A stretch of 64,000 nt of DNA from JAKACA01 sp963735115. GTDB taxonomy: Bacteria; Actinomycetota; Acidimicrobiia; Acidimicrobiales; Bog-793. Shown here in pieces: positions 43,641 through 50,828 of this stretch. The first letter of the stretch is position 1, and the number at the start of each line of letters is the position of its first letter. The notes beneath the pieces were generated by a model that saw only the letters and a program-made list of their open reading frames with translations, was not told where the DNA came from and made no database searches. The position numbers and the translations under genes are program-made. The stretch is taken from contig CAVTJR010000003.1 of assembly GCA_963735115.1 (NCBI GenBank), forward strand, positions 744,001 through 808,000, given 5' to 3'.

Positions 43641-44063
43641 ATGGAATGGGTCCGCGACGACGGGTACTGGGTGACAGATGACCAGAGGCATCTCGACCTG
43701 GACCGGGTCCACCGCTGGCTGAGCGAGGAGAGCTATTGGGCCGCCGGGCGTTCCATGGAGGCCGTCGCCCGCTCCCTTGACGCCTCCGTCACCTTCGGGT
43801 GCTTCGCTGCAGACGGCACCCAGGCCGGGGTATGCCGCTGGGTCACCGACGGCGTGAGCTTCGCCTGGCTGTGCGACGTCTTTGTCGACGTGGATCGCCG
43901 TGGTCAGGGCCTTGGCCAGTTCCTGGTTCAGTCGGCCATGACCCATCCCAGCGTCAGCGGGCTCGGATTGCTGCTTCTTGCCACCCGTGACGCTCATCAT
44001 CTTTACAGCCGCTTCGGATTCGCCGAGGTGGCTCCGGGGAGGTTCATGGAGCTTCGCCGGTAA
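43641..44063 (+). CDS. GNAT family N-acetyltransferase
   Basis: A 140-residue GNAT protein. The N-terminal YWVTDDQRHLDLDRVHRWLS is followed by the core strands (FGCFAADGTQAGVCRWVTDG), the acetyl-CoA loop DVDRRGQGLGQFLVQSAM (family R/Q-x-x-G-x-G/A) and the terminal HHLYSRFGFAEV (family Y-x-x-x-G-F). It belongs to the small GNATs often annotated as unknown substrate. It starts 57 bases after the SARP regulator and may be read through from it. The ATG at 43641 has no strong ribosome site. Confidence 0.83.
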   Translation: MEWVRDDGYWVTDDQRHLDLDRVHRWLSEESYWAAGRSMEAVARSLDASVTFGCFAADGTQAGVCRWVTDGVSFAWLCDVFVDVDRRGQGLGQFLVQSAMTHPSVSGLGLLLLATRDAHHLYSRFGFAEVAPGRFMELRR

Positions 44064-44105
44064 GGTCGGCGCCCCTCCCTGGGAAGCTTGCGTCTCGAGT
44101 GGGCC

Positions 44106-44143
44106 TATATATATCTAACGTACTAGTATTTGAGATATATATA
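44106..44143. repeat. AT-rich inverted repeat upstream of the GGDEF-RHH gene
   Basis: Perfect 11-base arms TATATATATCT (44106-44116) and AGATATATATA (44133-44143) flank a 16-base loop that includes the palindrome TACTAGTA. The arms are pure AT apart from one C and one G in a strongly GC-rich chromosome. The element lies 30 bases before the GGDEF-RHH start and is the only such sequence in the window, so it is a candidate operator or melting element for that gene. Confidence 0.65.
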
Positions 44144-44173
44144 TATTATATATTCTGCGAGGATACTCAGGGC

Positions 44174-44788
44174 ATGGCGTATCGCACCGACTTGTTGTCG
44201 CTGGAGGGGCTCGCCGCCGAGATCAACCTCCTCGATCCCGACCTGCCCATCGCCGTTGCCGTTTCTGACCTGGACGGATTCGGACCTCTCAACGAGCTGC
44301 ACGGGGCAGAGGCGGGTGATGCCGTGCTCGCATCCTTCGAGCACCGACTCGCTGCGGGCCTTCCGGCCGCCGCCCTCATCGCCCACGTCCGCGGCGACGA
44401 GTTCGCCGTCGGCCTGCCCGACATGGCCTGCGAGGAGGCCCTGCTCGTGCTGGAGGGCATCAGGGCCGACTTCGCCGGGCGGGAGGCCGCCCCCGGTCTC
44501 AGCGAACGACTGGGCGTCTCCATCGGCGTCGCCGGCCGGCCGGCACACGGCTCTACGGCCGAGGAGCTTCTGGAGGCGGCAGATGCCGGGCTCGTGCGTG
44601 CCAAGCGCGCCGGCGGCAACCGCATCGCCATTCACGTCGAGGAGCGCATGATCCTCAAGAGCAGCTACTACCCGCGTCCCTCTCTCCACCGGCTCACCAA
44701 GCTGTCCCGCCGCACCGGACGACCTGAGGCCAGCCTCCTGCGGGAAGCCCTCGACGTCTACCTGGCGGCCAACCAGGAGCTCCTCTAG
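44174..44788 (+). CDS. GGDEF domain fused to a C-terminal ribbon-helix-helix domain
   Basis: A 204-residue protein. Residues 25-150 are a GGDEF (diguanylate cyclase) domain: AVAVSDLDGFGPLNELHG holds the metal-site Asp (D32/D34), HVRGDEFAVG at 71-80 is the signature with the first Gly changed to Arg (RGDEF), and LGVSIGVAG plus EELLEAADAGLVRAKRAGGN complete the family. Residues about 160-204 (PSLHRLTKLSRRTGRPEA then SLLREALDVYLAANQELL) resemble a ribbon-helix-helix DNA-binding domain. No sensory or membrane domain is present. It is preceded by an AT-rich inverted repeat. Either it makes c-di-GMP and binds DNA, or it is a degenerate GTP/c-di-GMP-sensing repressor. ATG 44174 is chosen; the frame is open to 44099. 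Confidence 0.75.
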   Translation: MAYRTDLLSLEGLAAEINLLDPDLPIAVAVSDLDGFGPLNELHGAEAGDAVLASFEHRLAAGLPAAALIAHVRGDEFAVGLPDMACEEALLVLEGIRADFAGREAAPGLSERLGVSIGVAGRPAHGSTAEELLEAADAGLVRAKRAGGNRIAIHVEERMILKSSYYPRPSLHRLTKLSRRTGRPEASLLREALDVYLAANQELL

Positions 44789-44816
44789 GCCCGCGCCTCG
44801 GAGGCGAGGCCGAGCG

Positions 44817-44965
44817 CACCGTTCTGCGGTCCACGCACCGATCTGCGGTCCGTGCCCGACCGCACCGATCTGGGGTCCGTGCCCGACCGCACCGATCTGG
44901 GGTCCGTGCCCGACCGCACCGATCTGCGGCCCCGTGCCCGACCGCACCGTTCTGCGGCCCGTGCC
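44817..44965. repeat. 27-base tandem repeat in an intergenic region
   Basis: About six copies of a 27-base unit (consensus around GTGCCCGACCGCACCGATCT plus GCGGTCC) fill the gap between the GGDEF-RHH gene and the DUF6285-like gene. The central copies are perfect, the outer ones are shortened or diverged (GATCT becomes GTTCT). The period is a multiple of three and gives a nine-residue repeat in several frames, but no gene is supported here. Confidence 0.8.
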
Positions 44966-44988
44966 GATGGGTGTGGCAGGCTCGCGAC

Positions 44989-45369
44989 GTGCAGGATTCG
45001 CCTGACGCCAACCGGCTTCTCGCCGCGATCGCCGACACGCTCGAGAACCGGGTTCTCGACCACGTCGATCCCTCCGCACAGCACGAGGTGCGGGTCGCTG
45101 CCAATCTGTGCCGCATCCTCCAGCGCGAAGCAACCCTAGGTGACGAGGCCGACCGTGATGCCCGGGCGAGAATGGCCGGCCTGCTCGGCCATGACGGCCC
45201 CAGCAAGGAGCTCTGGGCGGAGCTGGCCGCCCGGCTCGAACCCGTCAGTGACGGCGTCAGGGTCGACGAGGTGGCGGCCCACGCCGTGCTGCTCGCCGTC
45301 GTGCGAGGCAAGCTCGCCGTGGCCAGGCCCGGCTACGACGACTACGACTTTGCCGCCGAGCGCCCTTGA
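44989..45369 (+). CDS. DUF6285-like small protein, probable kinase partner
   Basis: A 126-residue soluble protein: an N-terminal helical region (ANRLLAAIADTLENRVLDHV, HEVRVAANLCRILQREATLGD) and a second half with PSKELWAELAARLEP and LLAVVRGKLAVARPGYDDY. This matches the small DUF6285-type proteins that sit next to aminoglycoside-phosphotransferase-like kinases; from memory, the levulinate protein LvaB is of this kind and is needed for LvaA kinase activity. Here too its stop overlaps the TTG start of an APH-like kinase (TTGA), supporting a two-protein enzyme. GTG 44989 follows the 27-base repeats by about 24 bases. Confidence 0.72.
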   Translation: MQDSPDANRLLAAIADTLENRVLDHVDPSAQHEVRVAANLCRILQREATLGDEADRDARARMAGLLGHDGPSKELWAELAARLEPVSDGVRVDEVAAHAVLLAVVRGKLAVARPGYDDYDFAAERP

Positions 45370-46427
45370 GATACGCCGGCGACGACCCTGCCGGGTCACA
45401 CGACGTGCTCGCGGGCGGCCTGGCTCGGGCGCTGGCCGCTGCGGACGAGCGCTCGCCGGCGCCCACGGTGCACGTCACGGGTGCGGCTTCCGTCGGCGCC
45501 ACCCGCCGAACCATCTTCGTGGACATCGTTCGTGGGGACACCACGACGGCGGCCGTCGCGCAGCTCGCCTCCGTTGGCTTGAGGAGCGTCCCGTTCACCG
45601 CCGAGGCGGAGTGCGTACGGCTGGCCGGTGCCGCGGGGGTGCCCGTGGCCGAGCCACTCCTCGCCTCGGACGACCCGGCCTACGTGGGGGCGCCGTTCCA
45701 GATCAGCCGTCGCGTGGCCGGCATGACCGTCCCGCGGCACATCTTGCGGATTGTCGGGCAGGATCGGCAGCTCGGCTCCCGGCTGGCTCGCGACTGCGGC
45801 ACGGCTCTGGCGGTCTTGCACGCCATCGACGCGGAGGCGGTGCCCGGGAGCGTCGGCCGACTCGTGGAACCGACTCCTACCCTCGCCTACGCCGAGTACC
45901 TGCGATCCGTCGCCGCCGGCCTCCCGCCCTCGCCCGTGATCGCTCTCGGTCAACGGTGGCTGGCCAGCAACCACCCGGACGAGGGGCCGACCTCGCTCGT
46001 GCACGGCGACTTCCGCAACGGCAACCTCATCGTGAGCGGAGGCGCACTGGCGGCCGTCATCGACTGGGAGCTGGCCCACGTCGGCGATCCGATGGAGGAC
46101 CTCGCCTGGCTGTGCCTGCGATGCTGGCGCTTTCGTGCCGATGAGCTCCAGGTCGGCGGCTTCGGCCTGCTGGCCGATCTGCGTGCCGCGTACGAGGAGG
46201 CGGGCGGCACCTGGCGGGCGGCGGCGTTCCGGTGGTGGAAGGTCGCACGCACGATGTGGTGGTGCCTCGTCCTGCAGTTGCAGGCGGCGGCGTTCGAGTC
46301 GGGTGCCTCGTCGTCGCTCGTGCTGGCCGCCAGCGGGCGCAAGGCGGCCGAGCTCGAGTACGACTTGCTGATGCTCATCGCCCCGGGCACCGAGCGCGGG
46401 CGCCCGGCTCGCCAGCGATCGGGATGA
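45366..46427 (+). CDS. APH/ACAD11-like phosphotransferase (LvaA-type kinase)
   Basis: A 353-residue kinase of the aminoglycoside-phosphotransferase fold. Catalytic loop SLVHGDFRNGNLIV (HGD-x-R-x-x-N) and metal motif AAVIDWELAHVGDPMEDLAW are intact; an N-terminal lobe with VRLAGAAGVPVAEPLLASDD binds nucleotide. These features are closest to the ACAD11/LvaA branch that phosphorylates 4-hydroxyacyl-CoA or other hydroxylated small molecules, rather than antibiotic kinases. It is fused by a TTGA junction to the DUF6285-like gene. Substrate is not shown by the sequence; hydroxyacyl-CoA is a hypothesis from the neighbours. Confidence 0.82.
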   Translation: MRYAGDDPAGSHDVLAGGLARALAAADERSPAPTVHVTGAASVGATRRTIFVDIVRGDTTTAAVAQLASVGLRSVPFTAEAECVRLAGAAGVPVAEPLLASDDPAYVGAPFQISRRVAGMTVPRHILRIVGQDRQLGSRLARDCGTALAVLHAIDAEAVPGSVGRLVEPTPTLAYAEYLRSVAAGLPPSPVIALGQRWLASNHPDEGPTSLVHGDFRNGNLIVSGGALAAVIDWELAHVGDPMEDLAWLCLRCWRFRADELQVGGFGLLADLRAAYEEAGGTWRAAAFRWWKVARTMWWCLVLQLQAAAFESGASSSLVLAASGRKAAELEYDLLMLIAPGTERGRPARQRSG

Positions 46428-46457
46428 GTGGAGCGAAACAACCGTCAGGAGGACCCC

Positions 46458-47456
46458 GTGCCGATTCTCGACGATCACCACGACCACAAGCACCCGGTCG
46501 AAGGTGATGGCGCCTGGAGCGAGTCGTACTACTTCAACGCCTACGACCCCGCCGTGGACATGGGTTTCTTCAGCCGGATCGGCATCCGTCCCAACGAAGG
46601 CACCATGGACGGTTCCCTGTCCGTCTGGCTTCCGGACGGCGACGTCGCTCACCTGCGAGCCGAGCGCCCGCAGCGCGAGATGATCGATTCGCACCTCGAC
46701 GTCGGAGCCATCACCTACGACTGCATCCTGCCGATGCAACACTGGCGCCTGCAGGCGCGGGGCGCCGCCGGTGTGCAGCACCTCGCGCCCGACCGGGGCG
46801 CGTCGCCCGGCCGGCTGGCCAGGAGGGATGTCGAGGTCGACATGAGCTTTCATGCCCTCACCCCAGCCATCGGGGTCGATGGCCAGGGTGGGGAGAAACG
46901 AGGCGTCGCCAGCGTCGTGAGCAAGTCGGTCGGCAAGGGACATCTCGAGCAGGCCGGCCGCTGGAGGGGCACCATCACCCTTGACGGGACGACGTACGAG
47001 CTCGGCGATGCCCGCGGCAACCGCGACAAGTCGTGGGGACCGCGCCAGTGGGGCGGACCGAAGATGTGGCGGTGGTTCTCCATCAACATCGGTGACGACG
47101 TTGCCTTCGGCGGTATCCGCATCCACACCGAGGTGGGCGATCTGCACCGCGGTTGGGTGTGGCGTGACAGGGCGGCCACGAGCGTGGCGGCATGGCAGGT
47201 GCGGACCGAGCTCGCCGATGACGACCTCACCCAGCGGGTCGTCCACCTCGAGGTGCATGACAAGTCCGGGCGTTCCCATGAGCTGCGGGGTGATGTCCTC
47301 CGCGTGGCGCCGTTGTCCCGCGTGGGTGCCAGTGGTGGGACTCTCGTCAACGAAGGTCTCACCAGATGGACCTACGAAGGGCGCCCCGGCACGGGCATTG
47401 CCGAGTATCTGCACCAGCTCGACGGCGCCGGCCGCCCACTCGTGGCGATCGACTAG
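46458..47456 (+). CDS. CrtC/DUF7064-like lipocalin-fold protein, first copy
   Basis: A 332-residue protein with the pattern of the CrtC/AttH-like superfamily, annotated as DUF7064/DUF7065. It starts SESYYFNAYDPAVDMGFFSRIG and has the central motif RGNRDKSWGPRQWGG near residues 191-205, which in relatives lies in the ligand cavity. The rest is beta-rich, with no signal peptide. Relatives hydrate or bind hydrophobic polyenes and sterol-like compounds, but no reaction is established for this group. A canonical AGGAGG site lies six bases before GTG 46458. It is about 30 bases after the kinase gene and two bases before a paralogue. Confidence 0.65.
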   Translation: MPILDDHHDHKHPVEGDGAWSESYYFNAYDPAVDMGFFSRIGIRPNEGTMDGSLSVWLPDGDVAHLRAERPQREMIDSHLDVGAITYDCILPMQHWRLQARGAAGVQHLAPDRGASPGRLARRDVEVDMSFHALTPAIGVDGQGGEKRGVASVVSKSVGKGHLEQAGRWRGTITLDGTTYELGDARGNRDKSWGPRQWGGPKMWRWFSINIGDDVAFGGIRIHTEVGDLHRGWVWRDRAATSVAAWQVRTELADDDLTQRVVHLEVHDKSGRSHELRGDVLRVAPLSRVGASGGTLVNEGLTRWTYEGRPGTGIAEYLHQLDGAGRPLVAID

Positions 47457-47458
47457 CC

Positions 47459-48460
47459 GTGGCCCGACCGACGGCGATGGACGAGCACTTCGTTCATCAG
47501 ATTCCCGAGCTGCTGTCGTCAGTCGCCAGCCGCAATGACTTCTGGCGCGAGAGCTACTTCTTCGAACTGCACCATCCATCTGGGACGGGCGACGTCGTGT
47601 TCTTCACGATGGCGAGCTACCCAGCCCGCAAGATGACCGACTCCATCCAGATGGGTCGGGTTGCGGGCGCCCAGTTGGGCAGCTGGCTGAGCCGGCCGCA
47701 CGGCGATGACCCCCAAACGACCGCTCTGCCCGGCGCGGGCGTCGAGGTGCTGCACCCATTCGAGGAGCTTCACATCTGGTCCGATCCCTCGGTCTCAGCC
47801 GTCGGCGTGGACCTGATCTTCAAGGCCCGCACGCAGCCCTACGGCCTGCGTCGAGGCACGATGCGGGCGGGCGACGACATCGTCTGGGACCAGAGTCACA
47901 TTCTCCAGTCGGGGACTTACACCGGCACCTACACCGTGGGAGATGTCACCCGCGAGGCCGACGGCTGGGTCGGCCAGCGCGATCATTCCTGGGGAATTCG
48001 CGACCACGCGCGCTGCCCGCTGTGGATGTGGTTTCAAATTCAGCTCGAGGACGGTTTCCTCGGCGTCTGGCACTGGGAGCTGGCCAACGGCGCCCGCATC
48101 TTCACCGACGGCTGCTGGGCGAGCGCGGACGGGAGCGACCCGGTGCCCGTCGTCGACTTCGGTCATGACCTGTCCTGGACCGGCGCCGACGGCGACGCTG
48201 AGGCTTACGGCGAGCACGGCAGCCTCGTGAGAGGCCTCGGCGGCACGGCCACCTTCACGCTCGAGGGAGGTCGCCGCATCGGCGTGGAAACCGAGGGGAC
48301 CTTCGACCAGCCCTATGAGCCATTTCACCGCGGCGGCTTGAGCCAGATGCGCGTGCGCACGGACGACGGCCGCCTCGGCACAGCCATCTGCGAGGTGACA
48401 GGCGCCCGCCACCATCACTACTTTCCCGACACCGTCGTCGAGGGAGTGCTCCCGTGGTGA
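47459..48460 (+). CDS. CrtC/DUF7064-like lipocalin-fold protein, second copy
   Basis: A 333-residue paralogue of the preceding protein. It shares the opening RESYFFELHHPSGTGDVVFF and the ligand-region motif GQRDHSWGIRDH near residues 174-185; the two proteins are otherwise diverged, so they may form a heterodimer or act on successive intermediates (inference). It ends ARHHHYFPDTVVEGVLPW. GTG 47459 and ATG 47477 are both in frame; neither has a clear ribosome site and coupling to the upstream gene is likely. Its 3' end overlaps the next kinase gene by seven bases. Confidence 0.65.
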   Translation: MARPTAMDEHFVHQIPELLSSVASRNDFWRESYFFELHHPSGTGDVVFFTMASYPARKMTDSIQMGRVAGAQLGSWLSRPHGDDPQTTALPGAGVEVLHPFEELHIWSDPSVSAVGVDLIFKARTQPYGLRRGTMRAGDDIVWDQSHILQSGTYTGTYTVGDVTREADGWVGQRDHSWGIRDHARCPLWMWFQIQLEDGFLGVWHWELANGARIFTDGCWASADGSDPVPVVDFGHDLSWTGADGDAEAYGEHGSLVRGLGGTATFTLEGGRRIGVETEGTFDQPYEPFHRGGLSQMRVRTDDGRLGTAICEVTGARHHHYFPDTVVEGVLPW

Positions 48461-49545
48461 GAGGCGGCCGACTGCCGATCGTCGACGCGCCCGAGGCGCT
48501 CACGCCCGAGTGGCTCACGGCCGCCTTGGCAGCCTCGGGCACGATCCGCCGCGAACGAGTCCTCGAGGTGGCCACGAGCGCCATCGGGACGGGCCAGATG
48601 TGTACCTGCACCCGGCTGACGGTGCGCTACGACCGGCCGACCGAAGCGCCGGCGAGTCTCGTGGCCAAGTTGCCGGCGGCCGACGCCACGAGTCGAACTA
48701 CCGCCAAGGCGCTGCGCAGCTATGAGAACGAGGTCCGTTTCTATCAGGAGCTGGCGCCGCAGTTGCCGGTTCGGACGCCACGGGTGTTCCACGCGGACAT
48801 CGAGGTCGACACGGCGCGCTTCGTGCTGCTCTTGGAGGACCTGGCGCCTTCACGCCCAGGCGACCAGATCGCCGGTTGCTCGCCTCAGTGCGCCGAGGTC
48901 GCCCTCGACGAGCTCGTCAAGCTTCACGCCCCTCGTTGGGGCGACCCGGCCCTGGCGGAGGTGGGCTGGCTCCACGGTGACAAGACCCTGGGACGTCAGT
49001 TCCTGTTGGCTCTGCTGCCGGGGCTGTGGTCCGGCTTCGGGCAGCGCTACGCCGCTGATCTCGGAACCGACGTCCTCGAGGCCGGCTCGGCTCTCTTCGG
49101 CAACCTCGAGAGCTACCTGATGGCGGACACGGCGCCATGGACGGTCGTGCATGGCGACTACCGGTTGGACAACCTGCTCTTCGACTCGACACCTGGCGGC
49201 ACCCCGGTCGCCGTCGTCGACTGGCAGACAGTGACCGACGGGCCGGCCCTCAACGACGTCGCCTACTTCATCGGGGCCGGCCTGCACGCCGAGCCTCGGC
49301 GAGCCATCGAGGACGCCCTCGTGCGTCGATATCATGCCGGGCTCGTCGCCGCCGGCGTGCCCGACTACGGCTGGGAGCGGTGCTGGCATGACTACCGACG
49401 AGGCACATGGTCGGGGCTCCTCATGGCCGTTGCCGCTTCCATGCTCGTTGCGCGCACGGCTCGTGGCGACGAGATGTTCCTGACGATGGCCGCCCGCCAT
49501 GCCCGCCACGCTCTCGATCTCGAAGCCGTCGCCGTCATCTCCTGA
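48454..49545 (+). CDS. second APH/ecdysteroid-kinase-like phosphotransferase
   Basis: A 363-residue phosphotransferase-fold kinase distinct from the one at 45366. The N-terminal lobe includes SLVAKLPAADATSR and the E-containing NEVRFYQELAPQL; the catalytic loop is WTVVHGDYRLDNLLFD and the metal motif VAVVDWQTVTDGPALNDVAYF. This matches the EcKinase/DUF1679-like branch that phosphorylates hydroxyls of sterols or other lipids. It overlaps the CrtC-like gene by seven bases and is convergent to the aminotransferase (11-base overlap of 3' ends). Two different small-molecule kinases in one operon is unusual. Confidence 0.8.
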   Translation: MVRGGRLPIVDAPEALTPEWLTAALAASGTIRRERVLEVATSAIGTGQMCTCTRLTVRYDRPTEAPASLVAKLPAADATSRTTAKALRSYENEVRFYQELAPQLPVRTPRVFHADIEVDTARFVLLLEDLAPSRPGDQIAGCSPQCAEVALDELVKLHAPRWGDPALAEVGWLHGDKTLGRQFLLALLPGLWSGFGQRYAADLGTDVLEAGSALFGNLESYLMADTAPWTVVHGDYRLDNLLFDSTPGGTPVAVVDWQTVTDGPALNDVAYFIGAGLHAEPRRAIEDALVRRYHAGLVAAGVPDYGWERCWHDYRRGTWSGLLMAVAASMLVARTARGDEMFLTMAARHARHALDLEAVAVIS

Positions 49546-50701
49546 GGTTGCCGGCGTCGGACGTGCGGGCGGCAGCTGCGGGGTTCGTACCCGGGAGCGC
49601 GGCCGCCACGAAGGCCTCGAGGACGTCGAGTGCCTGTGGCAGGTTGGCCCTTCCGAAGCCGACGCGGACGTGACCGGGCTCGTCGTAGACGGTGCCGGGC
49701 AGCAGCAGGGTGCCGGAGGCGGCCAGTTGCTCGCAGAGCGTGTCGACGTCGCCGAGGCCGTGCACGCTCGGGAAACCGATCGGGCTCGCAGTGGGCCGCA
49801 CCCAGGCGAAGTGCTCCGAGTGACGGTCGAAGAACGCCTCCAGTAGCGGCAGATTCCCCTGCACGATCTCGAGGTTGCGGGCGAGCAGGGCGCCCCGGTG
49901 GCGTAGCGCCAGTGCCGCCAGGAACTCACTCGGCGCGCTCGCACAGATCGTCGTGTAGTGCTTGAGGTCGAGCACCGCCTCACGCAGGGCGGCATCACGG
50001 GAGGCGATCCACCCGATCCGCAGGCCGGGAAGGCCGTAGCTCTTGGAGATGCTGCCGAGCGAAACCCCCCTCTCGTAGAGGTCACAAGCAGCCGCCAGGC
50101 GGTCGCCTCTCTCGTGCTCGAGCTCTCGGTAGACCTCGTCACAGAAGAGCACGAGCCGGGCGGAGCGGGCGAGATCCACCACGCGAGCAAAGGTCGCTGA
50201 GTCCATCAGCGTCCCGGTCGGGTTGTGTGGCTGGTTGAGGTAGAGGACCCGTGTGTTCGGGCGGATCAGCTGCTCGAGGGCTTCGACGTCGTGCGCCCAG
50301 CCATCGCCATAGCGCCGTCGCCACTGGCTCACCTCGGCGCCCGTGCTGCGGGCGACCTCTAGGGCGGACTCGTAGCAGGGTGTCTCCACGACGGCGTGGT
50401 CGCCCGGTCCGAGCAGGGCGTGGTACAGCAGGAAGATGCCCTCCTCGGCGCACGTCGTCACGAGAACGTCCTCCGGCACCATGTCCGCGTAGATGGCGGC
50501 GATCGCCTCGCGAAGCTCTCGTGCGCCCGGCGATTCGGTGTATCCGCACCGGAGCCGCAAGAGCCGTTCCTGCGCGTCGGGCTCGAGAGCCAGCAGTTCG
50601 CCGATCGGGCGTGATTCGCAGTCGCTGCTCGAGAGCATGAACGGCGTCGTGAACTCAAAGCGCGAGTAGAAACGCTCGATGCGGAAGGGGGCGAGGTCCA
50701 C
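49535..50701 (-). CDS. PLP-dependent aminotransferase, class I/II
   Basis: A 388-residue fold-type I aminotransferase. ELREAIAAIYADM and CAEEGIFLLYHALLGPGDH are the start of the large domain; LYLNQPHNPTG holds the conserved Asn, LVLFCDEVYRELE the Asp that contacts the pyridine nitrogen, and SLGSISKSYGLPGLRIGW the PLP-lysine (K in SISKSYG) and phosphate Arg. Related enzymes act on amino acids or as MalY-like C-S lyases and capreomycidine-type synthases; the substrate is not evident. GTG 50701 is the start, divergent from the acyl-CoA dehydrogenase, convergent to the kinase operon. Confidence 0.87.
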   Translation of the reverse strand: MDLAPFRIERFYSRFEFTTPFMLSSSDCESRPIGELLALEPDAQERLLRLRCGYTESPGARELREAIAAIYADMVPEDVLVTTCAEEGIFLLYHALLGPGDHAVVETPCYESALEVARSTGAEVSQWRRRYGDGWAHDVEALEQLIRPNTRVLYLNQPHNPTGTLMDSATFARVVDLARSARLVLFCDEVYRELEHERGDRLAAACDLYERGVSLGSISKSYGLPGLRIGWIASRDAALREAVLDLKHYTTICASAPSEFLAALALRHRGALLARNLEIVQGNLPLLEAFFDRHSEHFAWVRPTASPIGFPSVHGLGDVDTLCEQLAASGTLLLPGTVYDEPGHVRVGFGRANLPQALDVLEAFVAAALPGTNPAAAARTSDAGNLRR

Positions 50702-50828
50702 TGCCGGCCAATCTACGACCGCCCACAGGCCGCGAGGTGCGCCTGTGCACGTGCAACGAGGTGGTTTCGTGGGGTTCCGAGCCTTGGGGCCCGAAGCAGA
50801 TGCCTCCTGCGATGCGCGGCCGGTACAG

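Noticed and set aside
44817..44965. CRISPR-like array suggested by 27-base repeats
   Set aside because: The units are contiguous with no spacers of unique sequence and no cas genes are nearby; it is a plain tandem repeat.
45366..49545. Antibiotic-resistance (aminoglycoside kinase) interpretation of the two APH-fold kinases
   Set aside because: Their motifs and neighbours fit the ACAD11/LvaA and EcKinase-like branches of metabolic kinases, and no mobile element accompanies them.
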